Notes: a model not told the origin generated them from the sequence alone. A stretch of 64,000 nt of DNA from Vibrio cyclitrophicus (GCA_023206055.1 CP065367.1:992001-1056000); one strand, 5' to 3'. Positions 9,427-18,218 are shown, counted from the first letter of the stretch. Numbers and translations are program-made.

Positions 9427-9987
9427 TTAGTCTTTGTTTTCTGGCTTAGACTTTTTCGGCATAGAGTAGCTCTTACTCACGAATTCCACTTCCTCTACCT
9501 CATTGACATGATTAGTGAAAGACGCCAATGCATACAGTGTGTTCGCAACTAAGTTAGCGTATTTAAAAAGAATCGGATCCGGTGATTTTTTACTTTCGTG
9601 GTGCTCAACGCTCACCAAAGTTCGCACCACTTTTTTAGCCTGGCAACGACACAAATGAAGCTCACTCGATACTCGATTTCCACCGGGTAATACAAAACCT
9701 TTGAAGCCACCTTCTAGCTGCTCACGGATACGGTGGTAATCTTGCTTAAGCTCGATCAGTTCGGATTCAGTAATCGCTAACTTCCCACGTACGGAACCAT
9801 TCAAATGATAGATGTTCGGCTGCAGGCGTTGCAGGATCTCGCGAACTTGTGGTTCCAATTCCAATGAAAGAACCAATCCAACTCGGCAGCAAAGCTCGTC
9901 CGACAGAATCTCAAAATCACAGATAGGACTGTCTTCATAAATAAACGGGTAGCAGAACTCGTCCCAATCTCGACTTACTGGTTTCAC
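9427..9987 (-). CDS. Cob(I)alamin adenosyltransferase-like (PduO/EutT-fold) protein, degenerate
   Basis: The protein (about 187 residues) matches the helical core of PduO-type ATP:cob(I)alamin adenosyltransferases. SDELCCRVGLV corresponds to the D-E-L-N-x-x-x-G-L helix, GFVLPGGN (97-104) to the P-G-G loop, and LHLCRCQAKKVVR (110-122) to the catalytic H-x-A-R-x-x-x-R-R-A-E-R helix, with RR changed to KK and E to V. The N-terminal T-G-D-x-G ATP loop is absent. AAGGA stands 7 bases before the GTG at 9987; an ATG at 10005 or 10050 is possible but lacks a ribosome site. It lies behind the hutZ terminator, in line with the heme operon. Real adenosyltransferase activity is doubtful. Confidence 0.6.
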   Translation of the reverse strand: MKPVSRDWDEFCYPFIYEDSPICDFEILSDELCCRVGLVLSLELEPQVREILQRLQPNIYHLNGSVRGKLAITESELIELKQDYHRIREQLEGGFKGFVLPGGNRVSSELHLCRCQAKKVVRTLVSVEHHESKKSPDPILFKYANLVANTLYALASFTNHVNEVEEVEFVSKSYSMPKKSKPENKD

Positions 9988-10049
9988 GTACCGATCCTTA
10001 CACATAAATATAATCAGACGCCAATATACCAAACTCTTTGACTTAGACA

Positions 10050-10075
10050 TAAAAAAGCCCTCACATTGGAGGGCT
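10050..10075 (-). terminator. Terminator after hutZ
   Basis: On the minus strand a 7-bp stem (AGCCCTC / GAGGGCT) with a 6-base loop is followed by TTTTTT, 25 bases beyond the hutZ stop codon. It separates hutWXZ from the adenosyltransferase-like gene, so that gene needs read-through or its own promoter. Confidence 0.8.
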
Positions 10076-10099
10076 CCTAAAGAAATCGGTTAAACGAGC

Positions 10100-10630
10100 T
10101 TATTCATTAGACACTTTTTTATGGCCTTCTTGCAGGTGAACGAAATCCACCAAATCGTCGCCAGACACTTGGTATGCCTGACCAAAGCCTTTCACAAACA
10201 GGCCGTTCTCTGCTTTAAGGTTGAATAGAGAGAAATCTTGAAGCTGGCTCAAACCATCGATGATTTCGCCAAAACGCTCTTGCATCTGGCCAATCACTTG
10301 AGTCCAAAGTTCTGTTTCACGCTCTACAACACTTGCTTGAGCATCAAACGTTAAACGCTTACGTGCATAAAGTTGCTTCGAACTCTCTTCATCTTCAATC
10401 ATCATCAAAGACACTTGAGGGTTTGCTTTCAAGTTACGAGCATGACGAGCAATATCAGAAATTAGAACAAAGTAACCTTCTTGGTTCTGAACGAAAGGTG
10501 CGTAACTTACGTTCGGGCGACCTTCTTGATCAACCGTTGCAAGTTGAAGGGTACGGCGCTCTTGGCGAAACTCTTTAATTTCTGGACCTAGGCGACCTTG
10601 TAGACGTTCTTGTTTTACTTGCTGTTCCAT
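10100..10630 (-). CDS. hutZ: Heme-degrading protein HutZ
   Basis: A 176-residue protein of the split-barrel FMN-binding-like fold. In Vibrio, HutZ binds heme and opens it to release iron in the cytoplasm. The C-terminal HLQEGHK carries H170, and D132 lies in LQDFSLF; these are the residues known in V. cholerae HutZ as the heme ligand and its hydrogen-bond partner. AAAGGA precedes the ATG. It is the last gene of the hutW-hutX-hutZ operon, downstream of hutX by about 155 bases and closed by a terminator. Iron repression through the Fur site upstream of hutW is expected. Confidence 0.93.
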   Translation of the reverse strand: MEQQVKQERLQGRLGPEIKEFRQERRTLQLATVDQEGRPNVSYAPFVQNQEGYFVLISDIARHARNLKANPQVSLMMIEDEESSKQLYARKRLTFDAQASVVERETELWTQVIGQMQERFGEIIDGLSQLQDFSLFNLKAENGLFVKGFGQAYQVSGDDLVDFVHLQEGHKKVSNE

Positions 10631-10785
10631 GGGTAATTCCTTTATTCACTTTCTCTGATTTATTATTTTTGCCCGAGGTTGAGCGATCATTAGCGAACTA
10701 AACGATCCTCGAGCATTGATATCTTGTGTAAGCCAGTTGGCAACCCTATGTAAGATTGCTGCTGATTATTTACTATTGACTGTAC

Positions 10786-11307
10786 TTAAGCTTGTTCTTT
10801 TAACGCTTTGAAGCGCTCTACTTGATCAGCAATAAGCTCTCGCTTTTCATTGCGGCCTAGGTAGATCTTAAAAATGTTCTCGCCGGTTTCACTGAAGAAG
10901 CCGAAGTAATGACTTTCACGACCCATGAACGCCTTGCTCACCAAACCGATATGTTTAACGTTATCAAGTTTTAGGTGACCATGAAGCTCGCCCTCTTTGC
11001 CCATCAGGTTGTAGTAACCGCGCGCTACTTTACCTTTCGGGAATGGTGCTTTTACTTCAAAGATAGAACCAAATGAATGCACGATAGTGGTCACAGGCCC
11101 CCAACCAACTAAACCTTCTAGAATCTCTTGAGCACGGCTGCCATCTAGCATTACCGCCATGTCGTTTGGAAAAGCAGCAACCACTTCAACTTCTGAAACA
11201 CCTAGCTTCTCAGCAATTGCTGTCGGCAGTAGTTTTGGCTCTTCTTCTAAAATTAGAGCTACGCGTTGTTCTAGAGTTTCTGTCATTTCTAATGTTGTAT
11301 CTGTCAT
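10786..11307 (-). CDS. hutX: Cytoplasmic heme carrier HutX
   Basis: A 173-residue protein of the HutX/HuvX (ChuX-like) family, which holds heme in the cytoplasm and passes it to HutZ. The N-terminal 55 residues look like a helical head, with the core domain after it (GWGPVTTIVHSFGSIFEVKAPFP and the GHLKLDNVKHIGLVS strand). It is the middle gene of the hutWXZ operon, 57 bases after hutW. There is no export signal. The start at MTDTTLEM has a modest CGGAA site; the next Met is seven residues further in. Confidence 0.92.
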   Translation of the reverse strand: MTDTTLEMTETLEQRVALILEEEPKLLPTAIAEKLGVSEVEVVAAFPNDMAVMLDGSRAQEILEGLVGWGPVTTIVHSFGSIFEVKAPFPKGKVARGYYNLMGKEGELHGHLKLDNVKHIGLVSKAFMGRESHYFGFFSETGENIFKIYLGRNEKRELIADQVERFKALKEQA

Positions 11308-11364
11308 TGAATATGTTCCGTATAAACGAGTAATTTACGTAAGTTATAAACTAAAAATTCGATA

Positions 11365-12774
11365 TTAAGCGTGCTTCAAACTTGCATGCGGGTGTACGCC
11401 CGAACCTGACGCTTTAGGCGCTGGATGAATTGCTTGGTATTCAGCGTTAAGCACTTGAATTACACTCTGCGCTAGGCTTACCGCCCAAAAGCTGCCAGCA
11501 ATAGTCAGGCTCAGATAATCTTCCGAAAGCTCAACTAGACCGTTCTTTTCCCAATGCAAAAACAGAGGCTTCAGATAATCGAACGTGTCTTGTCCCATAA
11601 AGGTCGGTAACGTACTTCTTCTAACAACACCAGAATCAAAACCGGCCTTCAATGAAGAGAAGGTTGGCTCTAGTGAACTTTGCTTCGTCATCATGGCAAT
11701 AGGTAATTGACCTTGCTTTATAGACTCCATGTAACTGTCTAAAGTTCGATGTTGCATCACACCGTGACCGCCAATGTTGCCACCAGCACCACAACCAATT
11801 GGAAGAACCTCGGCATAGGTTTTCGCTAAGCTGTTGTAAATGCTGCGTTCGCGGTTATCACGAGTCCAGTGATTCACACTCAGTTGCTTGACCTTATTTT
11901 TTGTCATGAACTCGACCCCAGCCAAGTACATGCTCGCTTTATCTGGCGTATTTGCTGGTGGTGGAATTTTTCCTTTCTCAACGAGATTAAGCATAGGAGC
12001 ATTACCCCCAACAATCAGTTGGTAGAGATCAATACCGTGTGCACCAGTAGACATGTAGTCTTCTAAATCTTGTTGGAACACTTCCATTGTCTGGTATGGC
12101 AATCCGTATAACAGATCAAGAACGATTGGCGCTTGCTCGGTACGACTCAAAGCACTGATACGTTCTAGCACAACCTCACGGTCATCTAGGCGCTTAGCAC
12201 TGCGTCGCACTTGAGTATTAAAACTTTGAATACCGAATGAGAAACGATTGAAGCCACCTTCAAGCGCACGATCAAACATCTCGTCGCCAAATCGATTGAT
12301 ACGCCCTTCCAATGTCATCTCAACATCGTTTGCTAGTGGGAAATATTGGCGAATAGCCTTACCTAATTGCTCTACTTGTTGAGGCGATAAATCGGTAGGT
12401 GTTCCGCCACCAATGTAGACGGCATGAAATAATCCAGACTGAGCCCAAGGCGTTTTGGCTTTTTGCTTCAACTCAACCATCAGAGCATCGAAGTACTCAT
12501 CCACTAATTTGCGGCTTGCGGCATTTTGGAAGAAGTTACAGAACGTACAGCGCACACGGCAGAAAGGAATGTGGATATACAAGCAACGCTTATCCTGTTT
12601 TTTCCCTTCGCTTAGCATCAGTTCATCAAAAAGCTCCAACTTCTTACTCGGGTCGACCGGAATTGAACTTCCTCCGGCATGTGCGGAATGCTTTTTCGCA
12701 AACGCAAAACGAAGCGGATCAGGGCTAGAAACACCCAAGATTGATTCGTCAAATTTATAAATATCAAGACTCAT
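11365..12774 (-). CDS. hutW: Radical-SAM heme-utilization protein HutW
   Basis: A 469-residue radical S-adenosylmethionine protein related to HemN and to anaerobic heme-opening enzymes. The cluster motif is C72-x3-C76-x2-C79 (FCRVRCTFCN), followed by YIGGGTPTDL, the glycine-rich SAM-binding strand. A HemN-type C-terminal domain follows from about residue 370. It may open heme under anaerobic conditions; that is from related proteins and is not shown here. It is first in the operon, with AGAGAGATTAT before the ATG and a likely Fur site about 90 bases upstream. Confidence 0.92.
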   Translation of the reverse strand: MSLDIYKFDESILGVSSPDPLRFAFAKKHSAHAGGSSIPVDPSKKLELFDELMLSEGKKQDKRCLYIHIPFCRVRCTFCNFFQNAASRKLVDEYFDALMVELKQKAKTPWAQSGLFHAVYIGGGTPTDLSPQQVEQLGKAIRQYFPLANDVEMTLEGRINRFGDEMFDRALEGGFNRFSFGIQSFNTQVRRSAKRLDDREVVLERISALSRTEQAPIVLDLLYGLPYQTMEVFQQDLEDYMSTGAHGIDLYQLIVGGNAPMLNLVEKGKIPPPANTPDKASMYLAGVEFMTKNKVKQLSVNHWTRDNRERSIYNSLAKTYAEVLPIGCGAGGNIGGHGVMQHRTLDSYMESIKQGQLPIAMMTKQSSLEPTFSSLKAGFDSGVVRRSTLPTFMGQDTFDYLKPLFLHWEKNGLVELSEDYLSLTIAGSFWAVSLAQSVIQVLNAEYQAIHPAPKASGSGVHPHASLKHA

Positions 12775-12848
12775 ATAATCTCTCTAAACACTTACATAGC
12801 AAAGTCTGGAAGACTATTCGCTAAAAACTGAGAGAATCATAAATAGAC

Positions 12849-12879
12849 GCAAATGATAATGCAATTGATAATTGATCTT
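12849..12879. promoter_or_regulatory. Candidate Fur box between hutW and tonB
   Basis: The 155-base divergent region contains two GATAAT hexamers 12 bases apart (12855-12860 and 12867-12872) in the context AATGATAATGCAATTGATAA. This resembles overlapping Fur sites built from GATAAT units. By eye, about 11-12 of 19 bases match the classical consensus in each register. The position fits iron control of both hutWXZ and tonB-exbBD. Confidence 0.6.
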
Positions 12880-12935
12880 ATTTAGATTTTGAGCAATAAT
12901 CCGGTATAGATTTTAGATTTGGTAAAGGATTGAGA

Positions 12936-13730
12936 GTGAACGTTCCTAGATATGTTATTGCAGGCGGTGCATCGTTAGTGATTCATGCAGCGCTATTGTT
13001 TGTAGCTCAAGAATCCAAAGTATTCGCGATGCCTGCAGGTAGCCAATCGAACACGGTATCGATCAACTTCACGCCTAAGAGCACGCCTTCTCAAGCTCAA
13101 CAAAAAACCATCACAGAACCGGTTGAACCAGAGCCAATCAAAGAAACCGTATCACAAGCAGAACCTAAGCCTGTCGAACCGAAGGCAGCCGAACCAAAGC
13201 AAGCCAAACCGACACCGAAGAAAAAAGCGATCACCAATAAGCCTCAACCCAAAAAAGTAGAGAAAAAGGTTGTTGAAAAGAAACCAGTAACAGAGAAAAA
13301 GGTCGTTAAGAAAAAACGCCCAGAACCAGAGCCAAAGTCCAAACCAACGCCTCAACCAGAAAAGTTGGCCAACAAGAAAGTCGATAAGAATATGGACGAA
13401 TCTGCCAACCAGCCTCAGGAAGTAAACCAAGGCGTATCAAACCAAGAGCCAGTTTTGGTCACTAAACCTTCGTTCTCTGCGCGTCCTACCCCACCGAATT
13501 ACCCTCGCCAAGCAAGACGCCGTGGCGTTGAAGGTGTCGCGACTTATGAAATCTGGCTAGACGCTGAAGGTAAACAAATCAAACAAGCATTAGTAAATTC
13601 ATCAGGCGCACTAATGCTCGACAACGCCGCTTTAGACGCCATTAAACAATGGAAATTCTCACCTCACACTGTCAATGGTCGAGCGATTGCTCACCGAGTA
13701 CAAATACCTGTTCGTTTTAGGTTGGATTAA
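12936..13730 (+). CDS. tonB: TonB energy-transducing protein (heme uptake, TonB1 type)
   Basis: A 264-residue TonB. One N-terminal membrane anchor (about 6-24) is followed by a long Pro/Glu/Lys-rich periplasmic spacer (about 45-165) and a C-terminal TonB domain (about 180-264). That domain includes YPRQARRRGVEGVATYEIWLD and the final KFSPHTVNGRAIAHRVQIPVRF. It carries proton-motive energy from ExbB/ExbD to outer-membrane heme and siderophore receptors. The GTG at 12936 is chosen because AAAGGA stands six bases upstream; the in-frame TTG at 12930 touches that site. It is first in the operon with exbB and exbD. Confidence 0.93.
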   Translation: MNVPRYVIAGGASLVIHAALLFVAQESKVFAMPAGSQSNTVSINFTPKSTPSQAQQKTITEPVEPEPIKETVSQAEPKPVEPKAAEPKQAKPTPKKKAITNKPQPKKVEKKVVEKKPVTEKKVVKKKRPEPEPKSKPTPQPEKLANKKVDKNMDESANQPQEVNQGVSNQEPVLVTKPSFSARPTPPNYPRQARRRGVEGVATYEIWLDAEGKQIKQALVNSSGALMLDNAALDAIKQWKFSPHTVNGRAIAHRVQIPVRFRLD

Positions 13731-13732
13731 TC

Positions 13733-14428
13733 ATGCAACAAATCAGCTACTTACAAGATCAACTGGGCTTAATGACTTGGCCTCTTCTTATCTGCTCAGC
13801 ATTAACAGCAATGATCATCGCAGAACGTGTCTTCCAAGTTATGTTAAGCATTGGCGTTGGCAAACGTGCCATTCGTCGCGAGTTAAACCAAATCTCACCA
13901 ACCAACAGTAAAGAGATTGAAGCGCTCGCTCAATCGATTTCAGGTAAACGACCGCTACTGTACAAGGGCGTATCGATGTTGCTTGCTCACCACTCTTTTT
14001 CGAAAGGGCTACGTGAAGATGCTGCTGGGATTTGGCTTCAAGAAAAACGCCACCAGCTTCATGCTGGATTGAGGCTGCTTGGTTTGATCGGCGTGATCAG
14101 CCCACTCATCGGCTTGCTTGGTACGGTACTTGGGCTTATTGAGATGTTCAAAGGTGTAGCAGCTACGACAGGAAGTATTACACCGAACGATCTAGCTGAC
14201 GGCCTTGGCTTAGCAATGAGAACCACAGCGGCAGGCTTGATGATTGCGCTTCCTGCGATCTCTGGCGCTCAACTACTTGGGCTATGGGCCGACCGAGTAC
14301 TGGCTCAGTTAGAACATACTCTGAACTATGTGAATGTGTGGCTAGAAGGCATGTCGATTCAAACCAATCACTCTGACGAGACTAAAGGCTCATCAGTAAA
14401 CACTATCGGTGATGTGAGCCAAGCATGA
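13733..14428 (+). CDS. exbB: TonB-system proton channel subunit ExbB
   Basis: A 231-residue inner-membrane protein with three membrane segments. It has the family signature in the second and third segments: LGLIGVISPLIGLLGTVLGLIEMFKG (about 114-139), and GLGLAMRTTAAGLMIALPAI (about 161-180), which contains the conserved threonines lining the proton path. It starts two bases after the tonB stop codon and overlaps exbD by four bases (ATGA), which suggests translational coupling. Together with ExbD it energises TonB. Confidence 0.95.
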   Translation: MQQISYLQDQLGLMTWPLLICSALTAMIIAERVFQVMLSIGVGKRAIRRELNQISPTNSKEIEALAQSISGKRPLLYKGVSMLLAHHSFSKGLREDAAGIWLQEKRHQLHAGLRLLGLIGVISPLIGLLGTVLGLIEMFKGVAATTGSITPNDLADGLGLAMRTTAAGLMIALPAISGAQLLGLWADRVLAQLEHTLNYVNVWLEGMSIQTNHSDETKGSSVNTIGDVSQA

Positions 14429-14838
14429 TTAAAACGCCCCACTCATCAAGCACACAAAGCTTAGCGCCGGACTTAACACCGCTGCTCGACATCATTTTTA
14501 TCGTGATGGTTTTTCTATTGCTTACAGCATCGGTAAAGCTGGAGTCACTAGAAGTTGAGCTGCCAAGCTCGGATGTCAAAAACGTCTCTGAAGTCCACAA
14601 AGACTCGATTAGCGTCAACATCCTAGACCGCGAACCCTACTGGGCGATTAACGGCCAAGAATACATCGACTGGGAAAACTTCAAGATTGCCCTTTTAGAA
14701 GAGACAGGCTCAACGGATAAAAAGCCGATCATCATTGGCGCAGATAAAGCGGCCAACGTGGAGAACCTAGTGAAGTTGCTTTCATTCCTTCAAGAAAACG
14801 GAATACCAGCGACTCAACTGCTCACTGACGATGGCTAG
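14425..14838 (+). CDS. exbD: TonB-system subunit ExbD
   Basis: A 137-residue protein with a short cytoplasmic N-terminus, one membrane segment (about 18-37) and a periplasmic domain. The membrane segment begins LTPLLDIIFIVMVFLL and carries the conserved proton-carrying aspartate (D20). The ATG overlaps the exbB stop. About 150 bases separate it from hutB, with no clear terminator. The heme ABC transporter may therefore be partly co-transcribed. Confidence 0.95.
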   Translation: MIKTPHSSSTQSLAPDLTPLLDIIFIVMVFLLLTASVKLESLEVELPSSDVKNVSEVHKDSISVNILDREPYWAINGQEYIDWENFKIALLEETGSTDKKPIIIGADKAANVENLVKLLSFLQENGIPATQLLTDDG

Positions 14839-14987
14839 AACAACACTCAATTTTCACGAGGTTTGGCTTCTGACCGATAAGACTGAACAATCAGAACTAA
14901 GCCTCTCTCTCAATTCGAACTCACAATGCGAACGGACTGCTCACTGAGTATCGTCGCGATACAAAAAGAAAATAGAAAGAACTTATT

Positions 14988-15878
14988 ATGAACAACTTAA
15001 ACGTGCTCAATAAATTAAAGACCAAGACACCTCTTCTTTCATTGGCAGCAATCAGCCTGGCACTTAGTGCGTCACCTGCAATGGCTAACGACGCTGAACA
15101 ACCTCGAATCATCAGTGCTGGCAGTGCCGTTACTGAATTGGTTTTAGCGTTGGGTGCTGAAGAGCAGTTAGTCGCGATTGATGTAACCAGCCACTTTCCT
15201 CAAGCAGAAAACCTGCCAAAGATTGGTTATCACCGAAACCTGTCTGCAGAAGGCTTACTTGCTCTGGAACCAACCACGTTGATTGGCTCTGATGAAATGG
15301 GACCAGACAACGCGATTTCTCAACTGAAATCGGCGGGTGTCGATGTCGAAATCGTCAACACCGAAGCGAATGTTGAAGGGCTATTAAAGCGTATCGACCA
15401 AATCGCAAAGATCACCCATACTGAAGCACACTCACAGCAAGTTAAAGCTGAAGTAAATCAGAAAATTGCAGCACTGAAAGCAAACCAAGTATCAAGCAAC
15501 GAAGCAAAGAAGGTGCTTTTCCTATTGCTACATGAAGGTCGCCCTGCGAACGTTGCCGGTGGTGAGACTTCACCAAACGCGATCATTGAGTTAGCTGGCG
15601 GTATCAACCCTGCAGCTCAAAGCCTAACGTCTTACAAGCCATTGTCGATGGAATCACTGGTAGAAATGCAGCCAGATGTCATCTTAGTCAGTGGTCGTAG
15701 CTACCAAAAAATGGGCGGTGCTGATGCCATCCTTAAATCGTTGCCTATGTTAGCTGCAACGCCTGCAGGTATGAACAAGCAAATAATTACCGTAAATGGC
15801 AGTGCTTTGGTTGGCGGGCTTGGTCTCGAGAGCCTTTCAGAAGCTAAGCGATTAAACGCACTTATCTATCCGCTATAA
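14988..15878 (+). CDS. hutB: Periplasmic heme-binding protein HutB
   Basis: A 296-residue substrate-binding protein of the BtuF/ChuT fold. A signal peptide (about 1-33, cleavage near SPAMA-ND) is followed by PRIISAGSAVTELVLALGAEEQLVAIDVTS, typical of heme and cobalamin binders. It delivers heme to HutCD. It is followed by a strong hairpin at 15934-15969 before hutC, which could keep the binding protein more abundant than the permease. Confidence 0.93.
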   Translation: MNNLNVLNKLKTKTPLLSLAAISLALSASPAMANDAEQPRIISAGSAVTELVLALGAEEQLVAIDVTSHFPQAENLPKIGYHRNLSAEGLLALEPTTLIGSDEMGPDNAISQLKSAGVDVEIVNTEANVEGLLKRIDQIAKITHTEAHSQQVKAEVNQKIAALKANQVSSNEAKKVLFLLLHEGRPANVAGGETSPNAIIELAGGINPAAQSLTSYKPLSMESLVEMQPDVILVSGRSYQKMGGADAILKSLPMLAATPAGMNKQIITVNGSALVGGLGLESLSEAKRLNALIYPL

Positions 15879-15933
15879 CTTATCTACCCGCTATAACGCG
15901 ACTCCCCTATTTTTACTGTTGCTAGTCCAGTGC

Positions 15934-15969
15934 CCATCACCAGTTTGCCTTTCGCAAAGTTGGTGATGG
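15934..15969 (+). repeat. Intercistronic hairpin between hutB and hutC
   Basis: A perfect 9-bp inverted repeat (CCATCACCA / TGGTGATGG) encloses a second 5-bp stem (TTTGC / GCAAA) with a 5-base loop. There is no T run, so it is not a normal terminator. It lies 56 bases after the hutB stop and may protect the hutB end of the transcript. Confidence 0.7.
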
Positions 15970-16002
15970 ATATTGAAGTAGTGACGGACATTGAGGCCCT
16001 TT

Positions 16003-17040
16003 ATGTTGTTACGATCCGTCCCGCTGAAAACATCGATGCTAGGCCTAGGTGCTGCTCTAATCTTCATCGCACTGTTTTCAATCACTGTTGGGCCAATGAA
16101 CATTAGCTTAGCGGACAGCGCTACGAGCTTAATTCAACCAAACAATGACTTAGCACCTCACATTAACTTAGTCATTCAAGAGATTCGCTTACCTAGAACC
16201 ATCTTGTGTATGTTGATTGGTGCGATTCTCGCGTTATGTGGTGCTGTTTTGCAGGGCTTATTTCGAAACCCGCTTGCTGAGCCTGGGATCATCGGTGTAT
16301 CTGCTGGTGCGGCGCTAGGTGCAGCTCTGGCCATCGTGCTTTTCTCTGAGCTATCGCTTCGATACCCTGCTTTCATGAACTTTGCTGCGGTTCCTGTGTT
16401 CGCTTTTCTTGGCGGCGCTTTAACCACGCTGCTGGTGTATAAGCTGGGCACGGGTAAATTCGGCACCTCTGTCACCATCATGTTGTTGGCGGGTGTGGCG
16501 ATCAGTGCGCTATCCGGTGCTGGTATTGGCTTCTTGAATTTCATTGCTGATGACCAAATGCTACGCGATCTTTCATTGTGGTCGATGGGTTCATTAGCAG
16601 GTGCAAAGTGGTCGGGTATTTTACTTGCTGCAATTACACTCGTTAGTTTATTTGTCGTGTTCTACCGCCAAGCAATGTCTCTAAATGCTCTATTACTGGG
16701 CGAGTCAGAAGCACAACACCTTGGTATCCCAGTACAAAAACTCAAGCGAAAGCTAATTCTACTGACGGCTGCGGGCGTTGGTATCACGGTTAGCCTGTCT
16801 GGCATGATTGGTTTTATTGGATTGGTTATCCCGCATTTAGGTCGCATGTTAGCAGGCCCTGACCACCGAGTTCTGTTGCCACTATCAGCGGTACTAGGCG
16901 CACTACTGTTAACCGCCGCAGACATGTTCTCACGCGTGGTACTTGCTCCGGCAGAGCTGCCAGTAGGCATTGTCACTGCGATTATCGGCGCTCCATTCTT
17001 CTTGTATCTACTATTTCAACAGAAAGGGAGAATCCTTTAA
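16003..17040 (+). CDS. hutC: Heme ABC transporter permease HutC
   Basis: A 345-residue FecCD-family permease with about ten membrane segments. It has the family signatures RLPRTILCMLIGAILALCGAVLQGLFRNPLAEPGIIGVSAGAALGA (about 63-108) and GFIGLVIPHLGRMLAGPDH (about 268-286), the latter containing the loop that docks with the ATPase. The ATG at 16003 is used because GAGG lies upstream; a longer reading from TTG at 15991 is unlikely. Its stop overlaps the hutD start by one base (TAATG), which suggests coupling. Confidence 0.94.
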   Translation: MLLRSVPLKTSMLGLGAALIFIALFSITVGPMNISLADSATSLIQPNNDLAPHINLVIQEIRLPRTILCMLIGAILALCGAVLQGLFRNPLAEPGIIGVSAGAALGAALAIVLFSELSLRYPAFMNFAAVPVFAFLGGALTTLLVYKLGTGKFGTSVTIMLLAGVAISALSGAGIGFLNFIADDQMLRDLSLWSMGSLAGAKWSGILLAAITLVSLFVVFYRQAMSLNALLLGESEAQHLGIPVQKLKRKLILLTAAGVGITVSLSGMIGFIGLVIPHLGRMLAGPDHRVLLPLSAVLGALLLTAADMFSRVVLAPAELPVGIVTAIIGAPFFLYLLFQQKGRIL

Positions 17041-17822
17041 TGTTTCCTTCAGCGTTAAAAGCGACCGATATCGAAGTGAAGTTCGGCAATAAAGTGATAT
17101 TAGATGGCGTTTCTATTGAGATTGAAGCGGGAAAGGTAACCACACTGCTTGGGCCAAATGGCGCAGGTAAAAGCACGCTGCTTAAAGCTTTGTGCCAAGA
17201 GATATCAAGCAACGGTGATATTCAATACTTTGGACACAGCAAAGACAAGTGGCCTTCTCACAAGTTAGCTAAGCACCTTGCTATGCTTCCTCAACACAGC
17301 ACCTTGACCTTCCCATTCTTGGCACATGAAGTTGTCGAGCTTGGTGGGATTCCTCTGCAAGAATCCAACAAGAAGCTGACCTGCATTGCTAGCCAAAAAA
17401 TGGATGTTGCTGATGTGACTCACTTGAGTAAAAGGCTCTACCCTTCGCTATCTGGCGGTGAAAAACAACGTGTTCACTTAGCTCGAGTATTAACTCAGCT
17501 TCACCACTCTGGTGACCAATGTATTTTGATGCTTGATGAACCAACGTCTGCACTGGATCTTGCCCACCAGCACAACACCTTAAAGATTGCGAGAGAATTA
17601 GCCGATAACCACAATGCCGCGGTTATCGTGGTTTTGCATGATCTCAACTTAGCCGCGCAGTATTCCGATCGATTGGTGGTGTTGAAAGATGGCAATTTAG
17701 TGTGTGATGGCAAGCCTTGGGATGCGCTGAAACCTTCGATGATAGAAGATGTGTATGGTTACAAAAGTATCGTAGAAAAACACCCAACCATGAGCTTCCC
17801 TCAGGTTCACCCCGCGCAATAA
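17040..17822 (+). CDS. hutD: Heme ABC transporter ATPase HutD
   Basis: A 260-residue ABC ATPase. Walker A is GPNGAGKST (about 40-48), the signature is LSGGEKQR (about 138-145), and Walker B is CILMLDEPTSALD (about 162-174), followed by the H-loop in VLHDLNLAAQ (about 199-208). It hydrolyses ATP to drive heme through HutC. It is the last gene of the heme uptake cluster and is closed by the terminator at 17882-17908. Confidence 0.95.
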   Translation: MFPSALKATDIEVKFGNKVILDGVSIEIEAGKVTTLLGPNGAGKSTLLKALCQEISSNGDIQYFGHSKDKWPSHKLAKHLAMLPQHSTLTFPFLAHEVVELGGIPLQESNKKLTCIASQKMDVADVTHLSKRLYPSLSGGEKQRVHLARVLTQLHHSGDQCILMLDEPTSALDLAHQHNTLKIARELADNHNAAVIVVLHDLNLAAQYSDRLVVLKDGNLVCDGKPWDALKPSMIEDVYGYKSIVEKHPTMSFPQVHPAQ

Positions 17823-17881
17823 TTCCGATTAAGGATCGACTCATTTTGAGTATTCGTTCTTAATAACAATGACGTAATCTT

Positions 17882-17908
17882 AAGCCTCGATTTTTTCGAG
17901 GCTTTCTT
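17882..17908 (+). terminator. Terminator after hutD
   Basis: A 9-bp stem (AAGCCTCGA / TCGAGGCTT) with a T-rich loop, followed by TCTT. It lies 59 bases after the hutD stop. Confidence 0.75.
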
Positions 17909-18178
17909 ATTGGCTCACCGCTACTCTCTCGGCTTATATTCAATTTTATTAACAACCGTAGCAGCAAACACCAAAACGCCTCACCTTGAGCGTTTGAGGC
18001 TCTAGAAATGCACACTACCCTTTAGAGTTACTTAACTTTTAACACTGGAGAGGGAAACAAGGCTTGAACGTAAGCATATAAAAAGAAAAGAAATAACTTC
18101 ATTCAACACATCAGAAATACAGCGACATCGGTGTGGGGGATTGAGAAAAAAACGCACAAGAAGTGAAACTACAGGCAC
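17909..18178. other. Intergenic region between convergent hutD and luxT
   Basis: About 270 bases between two convergent genes. Apart from the flanking terminators I see only a weak imperfect repeat (AACGCCTCA ... TGAGCGTT) near 17970-17993 and no ORF with a ribosome site. Confidence 0.5.
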
Positions 18179-18208
18179 AAAAAAAGCCCCCGCAGGAGCT
18201 TCTTTTAT
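18179..18208 (-). terminator. Terminator of luxT
   Basis: On the minus strand AAGCTCC-TGC-GGGGGCTT is followed by a T run, just past the luxT stop codon. The stem has one G-T pair. Confidence 0.75.
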
Positions 18209-18218
18209 TGAGTGCTGA

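Noticed and set aside
13152..13430. Minus-strand 92-codon ORF inside tonB
   Set aside because: It is the antisense shadow of the Pro/Lys/Glu-rich spacer, which gives a Leu/Phe/Trp/Arg-rich translation with no ribosome site.
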